From contig NZ_JASISY010000008.1 of the NCBI RefSeq assembly GCF_030063365.1, forward strand, positions 86,042 through 150,041: DNA of 64,000 nt, read 5' to 3'. Each line of letters begins with the position of its first letter. Position 1 is the stretch's first letter. Below the pieces are notes generated by a model, which was not told where the DNA came from, did no database searches, and worked only from the letters and a program-made list of their open reading frames with translations. Origin of the DNA: Cryobacterium sp. PH29-G1. GTDB lineage: Bacteria > Actinomycetota > Actinomycetes > Actinomycetales > Microbacteriaceae. A program made the position numbers and the translations under genes. Of the stretch, positions 1-9,705 are shown piece after piece.

Positions 1-1540
<1,540 letters not shown>

Positions 1541-1624
1541 GGTGACCTCAGGCTAGCGCTCGATGACAAGGGAATGCCGTGTGTTCGCCCAAAGGAGAAC
1601 TCAGGCTGATGCGCTGGTGCGCTC

Positions 1625-2197
1625 CTAGAGCGCGGCGGCCGCGACGGTGGAGTAGACGTGCGGGGCCAGAATACCCACCGAACGCAGGTTGCGGTATTTC
1701 TCGTCGTAGTCCAGGCCGTAGCCGACGACGAACTTGTTCGGAATGTTGAAGCCAACGTATTTCACGTCGATATCAACGCGCGCGGCATCCGGTTTACGCA
1801 GCAGCGCACAAATTTCAATGGATGCCGGACCGCGGGTTTTCAGGTTCGCCAACAGCCACGACAAGGTCAGGCCGGAGTCGATGATGTCTTCGACGATGAG
1901 CACGTTGCGCCCGGAGAGGTCGGTGTCAAGGTCCTTGAGAATGCGCACGACGCCGCTGGACTGCGTGCCGGAGCCGTAGGAACTAACGGCCATCCAGTCC
2001 ATGGTGATCGGGTGATGAAGTTCGCGGGCCAGATCGGCCATGACCATTACCGCACCCTTGAGTACGCCCACCAGCAGCAAGTCGGTGCCCGCGTAGTCGA
2101 TTTCGATCTGACGGGACATCTCGGCCAGACGAGCTCGAATCTGCTCCTCGCTGATCAGGATCTCGGTGAGGTCGCCGTCAATGTCGCGAGGTTCCAT
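1625..2197 (-). CDS. hpt: Hypoxanthine(-guanine) phosphoribosyltransferase
   Basis: Purine salvage enzyme that transfers phosphoribosyl from PRPP to hypoxanthine or guanine in the cytoplasm. 190 residues, normal for the family. The PRPP-binding loop is clear ([14 protein letters not shown], about residues 100-113). The flexible-loop region [11 protein letters not shown] and the purine-contact segment ([28 protein letters not shown]) are also present. The ATG at 2197 has no strong Shine-Dalgarno at normal spacing (an AAAGGA lies about 15 nt away). It sits 22 nt after the tilS stop, so it is probably read on the tilS transcript. ftsH follows after about 85 nt. Confidence 0.97.
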   Translation of the reverse strand: MEPRDIDGDLTEILISEEQIRARLAEMSRQIEIDYAGTDLLLVGVLKGAVMVMADLARELHHPITMDWMAVSSYGSGTQSSGVVRILKDLDTDLSGRNVLIVEDIIDSGLTLSWLLANLKTRGPASIEICALLRKPDAARVDIDVKYVGFNIPNKFVVGYGLDYDEKYRNLRSVGILAPHVYSTVAAAAL

Positions 2198-2219
2198 GTG
2201 GAAAGATCATTCCTTTGTG

Positions 2220-3200
2220 TCAGGTGGGTCCAGGCGCGGAGAAAATCAATATTCCGTCCTGCCGTATAACTCTAATACCTGGCAGGCTGAGCGCCCCCTG
2301 TCCGCGCCAATCAGTCACGAGGGCCGCCACGGCCAAGGTCTGACCGCGATTCAGCGACACCCCGCACAGATTGTGCACTCCGACACGGATCATGCGTTGC
2401 CGCACGGCCGGCGATTGCGCCGCGAGCGCGGCCGCCGAGATCTGTCCGTGCGCCCAGTGCACGTGTAGCGCCGACTCGGCCAGCTCATCGAGGGCATCGG
2501 AATCTTCCCGCAGGGCGTCGGCGGTACGGGCAAGCGCTACCCCGATACCGGGACCGAGCTCGCGTTCCAGTAGCGGCAGCACCGTTTCGCGCACCCGCAC
2601 CCGGGCATAGCGCGGGTCAAAATTCTGCGGATCGGTCCAGAACTCGAGGTGCGCATCCACGCAGAACGCTCGGGTGACCGCTCGACGGATGCCCAGCAAC
2701 GGTCGAAGAATCGGCCCGGTTCGCGCCGCCATCCCGCGCAGGCTCGTCGGTCCGGAGCCGCGAGCGAGGCCGAGCAGCACGGTCTCGGCCTGATCATCGA
2801 GGGTGTGCCCCAGCAGAATGGCGCTCGCTCCGCTCTGTGCGAGGGCTTCGTCAAACGCTGCGTACCGCTCGGTGCGGGCCGCCGCCTCCGGTCCGGTTCC
2901 GTCGCTGTCCACGTTCACGCTCATGATCAGGACCGGATCGAGACCGAGTCGGCGGGCGGTCTCGGCGGCCGTCGCCGCGACATCCGCTGACCCGTCTTGC
3001 AGGTTGTGGTCGACGATGACCGCCCCGGCCCGAATTCCGGCGCGCCCCGCTTCAAAAGCGGTCGCCGCGGCGAGTGCGAGCGAATCGGCCCCACCGCTGA
3101 GGCCCACCAGCACGAGCCCCTCGGCCGGCAGCAGCGCGCGCACGGCCCGGCGAATATCGGCGATGGCCGGGGTGAGGCGCGGGCGGCGGGTGGTTTCCAT
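2220..3200 (-). CDS. tilS: tRNA(Ile)-lysidine synthetase
   Basis: Converts the wobble cytidine of the CAU-anticodon tRNA-Ile to lysidine with ATP and lysine, which is essential for AUA decoding. 326 residues. The N-terminal PP-loop pyrophosphatase domain carries [10 protein letters not shown] (P-loop SGGxDS) at about residue 35. The conserved [20 protein letters not shown] segment follows at about residue 130. The C-terminal part is short, typical of actinobacterial TilS, which lack the long C-terminal domains of the E. coli enzyme. ATG at 3200; only 45 bp separate it from divergent ppa, so both promoters must lie in or overlap that gap. hpt follows 22 nt downstream. Confidence 0.96.
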   Translation of the reverse strand: METTRRPRLTPAIADIRRAVRALLPAEGLVLVGLSGGADSLALAAATAFEAGRAGIRAGAVIVDHNLQDGSADVAATAAETARRLGLDPVLIMSVNVDSDGTGPEAAARTERYAAFDEALAQSGASAILLGHTLDDQAETVLLGLARGSGPTSLRGMAARTGPILRPLLGIRRAVTRAFCVDAHLEFWTDPQNFDPRYARVRVRETVLPLLERELGPGIGVALARTADALREDSDALDELAESALHVHWAHGQISAAALAAQSPAVRQRMIRVGVHNLCGVSLNRGQTLAVAALVTDWRGQGALSLPGIRVIRQDGILIFSAPGPT

Positions 3201-3245
3201 CCAGTAACGTTATCCGCAGACTTAGATCAAGGGAGAAACAAGGCC

Positions 3246-3737
3246 ATGGCCGAATACGACGCAGTCATCGAAATCCCCCGCGGGAGCCGCAACAAGTATG
3301 AGGTAGACCACGAAACCGGTCGGGTTTACCTCGACCGCGTGCTCTACACGAGCTTCATGTACCCGACCGATTACGGCTACTTCGAGAACACGCTGGGCCT
3401 CGACGGCGATCCCGTCGACGTTCTCGTGCTGCTTGATTACCCGCTCTTTCCGGGCGTTGGCGTGTCCGTTCGCCCCGTCGGAGTGTTCAACATGACCGAT
3501 GACGGCGGCTCAGACGCCAAGGTCATCGCCGTTCCGGCCGGCGACCCGCGCTGGGACCACATCCAGGACGTCCTCGACATTCCGGAGTACACCCGCAAGG
3601 AAATCGAGCACTTCTTCGAGCACTACAAGGACCTTGAGCCGAACAAGTGGGTCAAGACGGAGGGCTGGGGCGACGCTGCCGAAGCCAATCAGATCGTGGT
3701 TGACGGCATTGCCAAGCTGGCCGAAGAAGGTCACTAG
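3246..3737 (+). CDS. ppa: Inorganic pyrophosphatase (family I)
   Basis: Cytoplasmic Mg2+-dependent enzyme that hydrolyses pyrophosphate to phosphate and so pulls nucleotide-activating reactions forward. 163 residues, the usual size of bacterial soluble class I enzymes. The family signature [12 protein letters not shown] is at about residues 56-67, with the substrate-site segment [13 protein letters not shown] just before it. Start ATG at 3246 follows GGGAGA at 3231-3236 with good spacing; a longer in-frame upstream extension is open but overlaps tilS and is not needed. Transcribed divergently from tilS and closed by the hairpin at 3751-3788. Confidence 0.97.
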   Translation: MAEYDAVIEIPRGSRNKYEVDHETGRVYLDRVLYTSFMYPTDYGYFENTLGLDGDPVDVLVLLDYPLFPGVGVSVRPVGVFNMTDDGGSDAKVIAVPAGDPRWDHIQDVLDIPEYTRKEIEHFFEHYKDLEPNKWVKTEGWGDAAEANQIVVDGIAKLAEEGH

Positions 3738-3750
3738 CTCGCACGAAAAA

Positions 3751-3788
3751 CGGGCTTCCCCCACCGGTACGCCGGCGGGGGAAGCCCG
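3751..3788. terminator. Bidirectional rho-independent terminator
   Basis: Perfect 12-bp stem CGGGCTTCCCCC / GGGGGAAGCCCG around a 14-nt loop. AAAAA precedes it and TATTTATTT follows, so it can terminate ppa on the plus strand and the NlpC/P60 gene on the minus strand. Confidence 0.9.
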
Positions 3789-3795
3789 TATTTAT

Positions 3796-5217
3796 TTAAG
3801 CGGCCGGTCGGCCCACGTAGGGTGCCACGGCCCAGGACGACCAGATGCTGTGTATCCGCACGCTCGCTGAGGGGTTGGGCGCTTCGAGGACCTGGCCGTT
3901 GCCCACGTAAATCGCCACGTGGTAGTAGTTGCCCGGGCTGCCCCAGAACACCAGGTCGCCCACCCGTACCTGAGCGAAGGAGACGAGCTTGCCCTGCTGC
4001 GACATGGTGTTGTACTGGTTCGTCGCCGAGTGAGATCCAATGTACACGCCGGCTGCAGCGTAGGCCGCCTTGGTCAGGCCTGAGCAGTCCCACGAGTCGG
4101 GACCGGAGCCCCCAAAGACGTAGCGGTCACCGAGCTGGGCGCGAGCGAACGCGAGGGCAGTGTCAACAACACCGGCATTCGGCGCCGGAGCCGGAGTCGA
4201 AGCCGCGGGCGCTGCCGGTGCGGCTGGTGCAGCGGGTGCAGCCGGCGCAGCGGGCGCTACGACCGCGACGGGGGCGACCGGCGTCGAGCCAGAACCTGAA
4301 CCAGAACCAGAACCAGAACCGACTGCGGTGGCCGGGGTGCGACCGGCTTTCGCCGCTGCGGCATCCGCTATCACCGCAGCGGATGCCTGCGCCTTCGCGA
4401 ACGCGGCGGCCGCGGCAGCGGCATCCTCGCCGGCCTGAAATGTGCGCTCGGCTTCCGCCGTGGTGTCTTTGAGCAGGGCGAGCTGCTCAAACAGCTCGCT
4501 CGACTTGCGCTGCTGGGTGTCGTAAGCGCTCTGGGCTGCGGTAGAACTGGCGGTGGCCGCGTCGAAGGTGGTCTTGGACTCCTCCGTGAGGCGTTCGCGT
4601 TCTGCGGTCGCCGATGTGGCCTGCTTACCGAGGGATTCGGCCGCGTTCTTGTCCTGCACGGCTTCGGTATAAATCTGCTCGGATTGCTCGCTGAGCTTGC
4701 TGGCCGTTCCGAGCTGATTCAGCAGGTCGTCCGCGCTGTTGCCGTTCAGAAACAGGTTGAGCGACAATCCGTTGGCTCCGGATTTGGCCAGGTGTGCGGC
4801 GATCAGGCCGGCGCGCATCTTCGACGTCGCCGCGGTGGCGTCAGCCGCTTCAGCCTGCTCGTTCAGGCTGGTTTCCCGCGCGGTGGCCGCATCCAGGGCA
4901 TCTTGCGTCACGCGGTAGGCCTCGGCCGCGATCTGCGCGGTCGTGACCGCCTTCGCGGCCTGACTCGCCAGTCCGTCGAGTAGGTCGCCGAGCGTGGCGA
5001 TCTCGGCCTGTTTTGTCGATTCGTTCTGCTTGGCCTTTTCGACGTCGTTCCAGCTGGGGTAATCGGGCGCAGCGAATGCCGCGCCACCGCCGGCAGCCAC
5101 GGATGCCGTGACCGCCGAAACCGCTCCGATTGCCACCGCAGAGAGCAGTCGCTTGGATGTTGTACGAACCCGTGCGCGTGCCGTCGTGCCAACTGTTGTC
5201 GTGCTGCTCTTAGCCAA
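3796..5217 (-). CDS. Secreted NlpC/P60 peptidoglycan endopeptidase with coiled-coil N-domain
   Basis: Likely cleaves stem peptides of peptidoglycan outside the cell (D,L-endopeptidase family). About 473 residues: signal peptide (to about FAAPDYPSW), long Ala/Glu-rich coiled coil (about residues 50-290), a short GSGSGSGS plus Ala/Pro-rich linker, then a C-terminal NlpC/P60 domain. Catalytic Cys lies in WDCSGLTKAAY and catalytic His in YYHVAIYVG. I chose the TTG at 5217 (LAKSSTTTVG) because it has GGGGAG 8 nt upstream and overlaps the stop of the upstream M23 gene by 8 nt (TTGGCTAA). A longer GTG-initiated frame has no ribosome site. The N-domain resembles that of the M23 protein (DYPSW at the mature N-terminus, LSLNLFLNG versus LSVNLFLEG). 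Confidence 0.9.
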   Translation of the reverse strand: MAKSSTTTVGTTARARVRTTSKRLLSAVAIGAVSAVTASVAAGGGAAFAAPDYPSWNDVEKAKQNESTKQAEIATLGDLLDGLASQAAKAVTTAQIAAEAYRVTQDALDAATARETSLNEQAEAADATAATSKMRAGLIAAHLAKSGANGLSLNLFLNGNSADDLLNQLGTASKLSEQSEQIYTEAVQDKNAAESLGKQATSATAERERLTEESKTTFDAATASSTAAQSAYDTQQRKSSELFEQLALLKDTTAEAERTFQAGEDAAAAAAAFAKAQASAAVIADAAAAKAGRTPATAVGSGSGSGSGSGSTPVAPVAVVAPAAPAAPAAPAAPAAPAASTPAPAPNAGVVDTALAFARAQLGDRYVFGGSGPDSWDCSGLTKAAYAAAGVYIGSHSATNQYNTMSQQGKLVSFAQVRVGDLVFWGSPGNYYHVAIYVGNGQVLEAPNPSASVRIHSIWSSWAVAPYVGRPAA

Positions 5218-6589
5218 GTGATGCTCCCCGGTCGGCCATAAATGGAACAGGATTGATGCGGTTTCCACCGATCCATACTTCGTAGTGCAGGTGGCACCCC
5301 TGAGCGGCCCCGGTTTCACCGGAATAGGCGATGAGCTGCCCGGCCGCGACGGTCTGCCCGCTACTCACGTTGTAGCCACCGTCACGAATGTGGGCGTAAC
5401 CGGTTGACACATTGCCGCTGTGGCTGATCTTCACGAAGTTGCCGTAGGTGCCGAGGCGTCCGGCCCAGGTGACGACGCCAGCATTGGCGGCGTAGATGGG
5501 CGCGCCACAGCCGGTCCCGAGGTCTGTGGCGTAGTGAAAGCTGCCGCTGCACGCGCCGCCGTTGCAGATGACCGACCGGGGGCCGTAGCCGGCGGTAATG
5601 CGTCCGCTGGCCGGCACGGCCCAGCCAGACGTGTTCACCGATCCCCCGGAGTTGCCGGATCCGCCGGAGCCGCCGCTGTTCGCGGCTGCTGCAGCTGCCG
5701 CAGCCGCCGCCGCAGCCCGGGCCGCCGCAGCGGCCGCCGCGACACGAATAGCTTCAAGTCGGGCGCGCTCGGCTACGCCGGCCTCATATCCGGCTGTCGT
5801 CGTCGCCTGGGCGTCGCGCATGAACTGCAACTGCTGTTCCAGCTCCGCACTCTTGACTTCGGACTCGACCAGGGCGCTGGCTGCCGCCGCGGCTGCGTCC
5901 TGCGCCGCCGCTAGTGCTTCTTCAGCGGCGACACGTAGGGTTTCGCGTTCGGTCTGCGCCACCTTGGCCTGGTCGCTGAGCGACTGGGCGTTGTTTGTGG
6001 CCGACTGTGCCGACTCATAGACGTCTGAGCTGCGCTCAACGAGTTTGCTCATGTTGCCAAGTTTCGCCAGCAGCAGGTCGGCATCTGCACCGTCACCCTC
6101 CCCCTCGAGAAACAGGTTCACGCTGAGATCGGTGCCGCCGGTGCGGTAGAGCTGGGCGGCGAGCTGGCCAGCCTGTTTGGTGGCCGCATCCGCTGTGCTC
6201 TTACTGGAATCGGCTTGGGACTGAATGTCGGCCGCGCGGCGGGTGGCGTCGTCGAACTCCTGCTGGGCGGTTTCAAGTTCGCTCGCGCTCTTTTCGGCGG
6301 CGGCCTGAGTTTCCTGAACCTTCACCTGCAAGCCGGCGATGAGATTTTCGATAGCGGTCACCTGCGCGGCAGCCGAGGCGGTGTTCGCCTTGGCGTTCTG
6401 TAGGTCCTGCCACGAGGGGTAGTCAATGGCGCGGGCCGGAGCGACGGGGCTGACCAAGGTAATCAGAAGGGTCATGGCCGCCATGATGCTGGTGAGCGCC
6501 AGGGTATGTCGTGGCCACCGATGGCTCACATGCGAGCTGCTGGCGGACATCAAAATTCCGCGGCCGGTCACACTTCTAGTACGAATCAT
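5210..6589 (-). CDS. Secreted M23 (LytM) peptidoglycan endopeptidase with coiled-coil N-domain
   Basis: Zinc metallopeptidase predicted to cut peptidoglycan crosslinks. Roughly 459 residues from the ATG at 6589; an alternative ATG at 6550 would shorten the N-terminus by 13 residues without affecting the signal peptide. Signal peptide ends near SPVAPARA, followed by IDYPSW, a coiled coil of about 250 residues ending in a poly-Ala run, a Gly/Ser linker and a C-terminal LytM domain. Zinc ligands are HYATD (HxxxD), the YAHI histidine and HLHYE (HxH), so it looks catalytically intact. The coiled coil plus peptidase layout recalls PcsB/RipC-type hydrolases, which are activated by FtsEX; that regulation is only inferred here. 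First gene of a two-gene overlapping unit. Confidence 0.9.
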   Translation of the reverse strand: MIRTRSVTGRGILMSASSSHVSHRWPRHTLALTSIMAAMTLLITLVSPVAPARAIDYPSWQDLQNAKANTASAAAQVTAIENLIAGLQVKVQETQAAAEKSASELETAQQEFDDATRRAADIQSQADSSKSTADAATKQAGQLAAQLYRTGGTDLSVNLFLEGEGDGADADLLLAKLGNMSKLVERSSDVYESAQSATNNAQSLSDQAKVAQTERETLRVAAEEALAAAQDAAAAAASALVESEVKSAELEQQLQFMRDAQATTTAGYEAGVAERARLEAIRVAAAAAAARAAAAAAAAAAAANSGGSGGSGNSGGSVNTSGWAVPASGRITAGYGPRSVICNGGACSGSFHYATDLGTGCGAPIYAANAGVVTWAGRLGTYGNFVKISHSGNVSTGYAHIRDGGYNVSSGQTVAAGQLIAYSGETGAAQGCHLHYEVWIGGNRINPVPFMADRGASLG

Positions 6590-6845
6590 TGTTTCCCAAC
6601 AGGCTTGAACAGTCACGACGTGCGCTGACGCAGACTCCTCAGAGTAACAAAGCGGGCACGATTCACCCAGCGTCCTTAGCGATCTCCCCCCGGAAATGCC
6701 CGCTGGTCCGCCCATCCGGGGGGCGCGGCATCAAGGCCAATCGCTAAATATTGATCATTCCAACGGATGCTGCGCGCGCCGATTTGGCCTTCGCGCCACA
6801 AGACCGTATGCTTACTCTTCGGCAGCCATGAAATCTGTGGCTCAC

Positions 6846-6918
6846 GGCCCCATCGTTTAGCGGCCTAGGACGGCGCCCTTTCACGGCGTTAACACGGGTT
6901 CGAATCCCGTTGGGGCTA
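6846..6918 (+). tRNA. tRNA-Glu (TTC)
   Basis: Full cloverleaf: acceptor GGCCCCA / TGGGGCT, anticodon loop CTTTCAC with anticodon TTC at 6880-6882, T-arm CGGGTTCGAATCCCG, discriminator A. No CCA is encoded. Confidence 0.95.
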
Positions 6919-7001
6919 CGCAAAATGCACGTGCACAAAGTAGCAAGAAAATAGAATAGTCTTACCTAGTGCCTCACACACAGATTCACAGTTTTACTCG
7001 A

Positions 7002-7075
7002 GGCCCTGTAGCGCAGTTGGTTAGCGCGCCGCCCTGTCACGGCGGAGGTCGCCGGTTCAAGTCCGGTCAGGGTCG
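7002..7075 (+). tRNA. tRNA-Asp (GTC)
   Basis: Acceptor GGCCCTG / CAGGGTC, anticodon loop CTGTCAC with GTC at 7036-7038, T-arm CCGGTTCAAGTCCGG, discriminator G. It is followed closely by its own terminator, which separates it from tRNA-Phe. Confidence 0.95.
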
Positions 7076-7085
7076 CAAAGGCAAT

Positions 7086-7112
7086 AGCCCTTTCGAAAGG
7101 AAGGGCTTTTTT
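7086..7112 (+). terminator. Terminator after tRNA-Asp
   Basis: AGCCCTT...AAGGGCT stem with TTTTTT immediately after; it separates tRNA-Asp from tRNA-Phe transcription. Confidence 0.85.
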
Positions 7113-7144
7113 CCTTAGAAGATGCGTTTTTGACGCAGCTTTGG

Positions 7145-7220
7145 GGCCCTGTAGCTCAGTTGGTAGAGCGTTCGACTGAAAATCGAAAGGTCACCGGATC
7201 GACGCCGGTCGGGGCCACCA
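7145..7220 (+). tRNA. tRNA-Phe (GAA)
   Basis: Acceptor GGCCCTG / CGGGGCC, anticodon stem TTCGA/TCGAA with loop CTGAAAA (anticodon GAA at 7178-7180), discriminator A, and an encoded CCA at 7218-7220. The region just downstream (7271-9312) looks accessory, which fits a tRNA 3' end as an insertion hotspot, although no integrase or att repeat is visible. Confidence 0.95.
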
Positions 7221-7223
7221 CCG

Positions 7224-7272
7224 CCACTCCCTAGGAGACTCGCTTGCGAGTATCTCGGGGAGTGGTTTTTTT
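7224..7272 (+). terminator. Terminator after tRNA-Phe
   Basis: CCACTCCC at 7224 pairs with GGGGAGTGG at 7257-7265, with an inner GACTCGCTTGCGAGTATC hairpin; TTTTTTT follows directly. Confidence 0.88.
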
Positions 7273-7669
7273 ATGTCCATTTTCGGGCTCCGGCTCGGCC
7301 ACGTTTTCTCCCCGTGGCCACATTTTGGACACAATTGAAATAGCGATCATCATGACCGCAGCACGCGGGTGTTTCACTGTCGGGGGGCATGAGAAGCTGG
7401 GCGTTTGCGGTCACAGCCCGCACACCAGCAACCTTGTTAGCAGCGATCGCTACGCCGAGTCCCGTGCCACAGATGAGCAGAGCTCTGTCGAACCCGCCGC
7501 GAGCGACCCGCACTGCCGCTGCTACAGCTATTACCGGGTACGGCGCGTGGCCTTCTCTATCGACTCCAACGTCAACAACGACCTCGACAAGACCATCCTC
7601 TTCAAGGTCAGCTTTGAGCTTCTCTTTATTGGAATATCCCGCGTCATCAGATCCGATAAAGATTCTCAG
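7271..7669 (-). pseudogene. Remnant of an RpiB/LacA/LacB-family sugar-phosphate isomerase
   Basis: The frame reads IFIGSDDAGYSNKEKLKADL, then DVGVDREGHAPYP, then ALLICGTGLGVAIAANKVAG and VRAVTA, which is clear RpiB-family sequence including the CGTG catalytic-cysteine loop. After about 80 residues the match ends; a short NAQLLMP may be the downstream NAQVL motif after a deletion of about 13 codons, and what follows is unrelated. No ATG, GTG or TTG start exists in frame upstream; only a CTG at 7669 precedes RIFIG, with a TGA further up. The family is about 150 residues long. I read it as a decayed or truncated gene, formerly transcribed divergently from the GntR gene at 7826, and perhaps its former target. 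Confidence 0.72.
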
Positions 7670-7825
7670 CGGGTTGGAGGCGACAACGTTGGAACGTCAA
7701 GTACCCCGCATTTGGCATGGTCCGCGTCGACATACAATCCTCCAACTCGACCTCAGACACAACTTGTCGGAGGAGTAGAGTAGTTGGAGTAGTACGTAGA
7801 TGCGTCCAGAGACTGAAGAGGCAAC

Positions 7826-8497
7826 ATGGCATTGGTGATCCAGCGGAACCGGCTGGCCGCGCAGACGGCAGAGATACTCTTGGGGCGAATTCGTTCCGGC
7901 GAGTGGCCGCTGGGACACAAATTGCCAGCAGAGACGACCTTGGCGCTAGGGGTGGGTGTCGGGCGTTCCACGCTGCGCGAGGCAATCCGAGAGCTCGCCG
8001 GCAAGGGCGTGCTCGACAGCCGTCAAGGCTCGGGCGTCTTCGTGATCTCTACCGATATCACCGAGGACTGGGATGTTGTGCTGCGTCGCGTGTCAATTTT
8101 GTCTGTCTTTGAGGCTCGTATCGCGATCGAAGCCGAGGCCGCCTCCCTCGCAGCGCACCGGCGGACCCCATCAGATTTGCGAGCGATACGCCGAGCATTT
8201 GCACGCCGCTCCGATGCGAACCTTTCCGTCGAAGATTTTGTCGACGCCGACATGAGGTTTCACCGCGAGGTCGTCGCAGCAGGTCACAATGACGTCATGA
8301 TGGAACTGTTCGATGGTTTCGTACCGCGAGTCCGCCTGGCAATGATAGAGATGCTCAAGTTGCGACCAATCGGCAATTCAGAAGACGACGAATCAGCACA
8401 CGGCGCTCTGGTCGAAGCGATCGCCGACCGAAACCCGGCAGCTGCTGCCCAGTCCAGCAGGGCGCATCTTGCCGGCATACATCGCGCTCTCTCGTGA
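7826..8497 (+). CDS. GntR-family (FadR/FCD subfamily) transcriptional regulator
   Basis: DNA-binding repressor or activator responding to a small carboxylate or sugar-acid-like ligand, to judge from the subfamily. 223 residues. N-terminal winged helix carries the GntR signature (LPAETTLALGVGVGRSTLREAI, then GVLDSRQGSGVFV). The C-terminal FCD helical domain (about residues 90-220) contains FEARIAIEAEAASLAA and FHREVVAAGHNDVMMELFDG, with D/H residues typical of the metal-binding FCD pocket. Start ATG at 7826 after AGAGG. It overlaps the next gene by 4 nt (GTGA), so regulator and ABC ATPase are translationally coupled. The divergent rpiB-like remnant upstream suggests a broken sugar-use locus. 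Confidence 0.88.
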   Translation: MALVIQRNRLAAQTAEILLGRIRSGEWPLGHKLPAETTLALGVGVGRSTLREAIRELAGKGVLDSRQGSGVFVISTDITEDWDVVLRRVSILSVFEARIAIEAEAASLAAHRRTPSDLRAIRRAFARRSDANLSVEDFVDADMRFHREVVAAGHNDVMMELFDGFVPRVRLAMIEMLKLRPIGNSEDDESAHGALVEAIADRNPAAAAQSSRAHLAGIHRALS

Positions 8498-9312
8498 CCA
8501 TCGACTCCACCGTTGTCGAGCTTCGTAGCGTCACCTTCCGACGCGGCAATCGCACCATCCTTGACGCGGTCGACCTCACGGTTCGAGCGGGCGAGCATTG
8601 GGCTCTCCTCGGACCTAACGGTGCCGGGAAGAGCACCATCCTCGGCTTCGCCGCCGCCGTTACGCACCCGACCTCCGGGTCTGTGCAGATCTTGGGCCAA
8701 AGACTCGGTCGGGTCGAATTGCAGGCGCTCCGTCGGTCCATCGGACACGTCAACCCTCGTCACCCGCTGCAGTCGCCCCTCACGATTCGCGATCTGGTCC
8801 TGACGGGCTTGACCGGCTCCATCGAGACCCCGCCTCGATGGGAGCCCACACTCAAACAAATCCAACTCGCGGCGGAGCTCATCAACCAGATGGGGCTGAC
8901 CGGCAAAGACGGAGACCGATGGCCGACCCTTTCGCAAGGAGAGCGCGGGAGAGCACTCATCGCCCGTGCCCTGATCGCCGAACCGGATTTGCTCCTTCTC
9001 GACGAGCCCACAACCGGGCTCGACGTCGCTGCGCGTGAACAACTCCTCGAAACCATCGACGCACTTGAGCACGACTTCCCGCGACTCGCATCAATCCTCG
9101 TTACCCATCACCTCGAAGAGCTACCGTCCACGACGTCCCATGCCGCTCTCATTGCGCAAGGTCGCATTTTCAAAGCAGGGCTGGCAGAACAGGTCTTGAC
9201 CACCGAGAACGTCACCGCAGCATTCGCCCACCCTATCCGCGTCGGACAACACGATGGCCGGTGGTTCGCGCTCCCCGGGCGCAAACGCTCCCGCGAACTC
9301 ACCAGGTTCTAA
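8494..9312 (+). CDS. Orphan ABC-type ATPase
   Basis: ATP-binding cassette protein of 272 residues with no adjacent permease. Walker A GPNGAGKST (about residue 43), Q-loop region SIGHVNPRHPLQSPLTIRDL, signature LSQGERGRALIARALI, Walker B LLLLDEPTTG, H-loop VTHHLEEL. The single nucleotide-binding domain and these motifs resemble the YlmA/ModF-like stand-alone ATPases, often annotated as iron or molybdate ATPases; the real substrate is unknown. GTG start at 8494 overlaps the GntR stop. A strong GC hairpin at 9354-9378 follows. Either it energises a permease encoded elsewhere or it acts in a non-transport role. Confidence 0.85.
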   Translation: MTIDSTVVELRSVTFRRGNRTILDAVDLTVRAGEHWALLGPNGAGKSTILGFAAAVTHPTSGSVQILGQRLGRVELQALRRSIGHVNPRHPLQSPLTIRDLVLTGLTGSIETPPRWEPTLKQIQLAAELINQMGLTGKDGDRWPTLSQGERGRALIARALIAEPDLLLLDEPTTGLDVAAREQLLETIDALEHDFPRLASILVTHHLEELPSTTSHAALIAQGRIFKAGLAEQVLTTENVTAAFAHPIRVGQHDGRWFALPGRKRSRELTRF

Positions 9313-9353
9313 TTTCGGCAGTTGAGCACTCGGGGTCCGAAGCTAGCGCTGCA

Positions 9354-9378
9354 CCTGCGGCAGGATGCCTGCCGCAGG
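9354..9378 (+). terminator. GC-rich hairpin after ABC ATPase
   Basis: Perfect 11-bp inverted repeat CCTGCGGCAGG / CCTGCCGCAGG with a 3-nt ATG loop, about 40 nt past the stop. No T-run follows, so termination is likely but not certain. Confidence 0.5.
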
Positions 9379-9418
9379 AAGTCTTTCACGCACCCCACAC
9401 TCAACTCGCTCTTATCTC

Positions 9419-9437
9419 GCTCATAGAAAGCTCATAG
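9419..9437 (+). promoter_or_regulatory. Tandem 11-bp-period direct repeat (possible OmpR-type site)
   Basis: GCTCATAG occurs at 9419-9426 and again at 9430-9437 (GCTCATAGAAAGCTCATAG). An 11-bp head-to-tail spacing is the usual geometry of OmpR/PhoB-class response-regulator sites. It lies about 270 bp upstream of the lipoprotein gene. Confidence 0.4.
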
Positions 9438-9705
9438 GGAGCGCTGCTGAGATGTACCTGTCACCAACAACCGACAGGGGCCACCGTGGTTTCCGCCAAA
9501 AATGATCGCCATCGAGCGGGCTATCGCCTTCGAGCGAGCTGAAGTTTGCGTCGAGACGACTCACCAGCCATGACCGAACCACGCTGATCGTCGAAACGAG
9601 CGCACCGCGCGCGGCGATACCGAGCTTCCTCCCAATCTTTCCCCCACCACACGAGCGCGGATTCTGCGCCGACACTTTTCGCCGACACTTCTCAAGGAGC
9701 GCAAT

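Larger units (their letters stand above)
9313..9705. other. Intergenic region between ABC ATPase and secreted lipoprotein
   Basis: No gene seen. It holds a hairpin at 9354-9378 and an 11-bp-period direct repeat at 9419-9437; the rest looks like a leader. AAGGAG sits 7 nt before the ATG at 9706. Confidence 0.6.

Noticed and set aside
7145..9312. Integrated element at tRNA-Phe
   Set aside because: No integrase, transposase or repeat of the tRNA 3' end was found, so only an accessory patch is claimed.
9313..9705. Possible decayed gene upstream of the lipoprotein
   Set aside because: No frame in this interval gave protein sequence that I can place; it looks like a leader.
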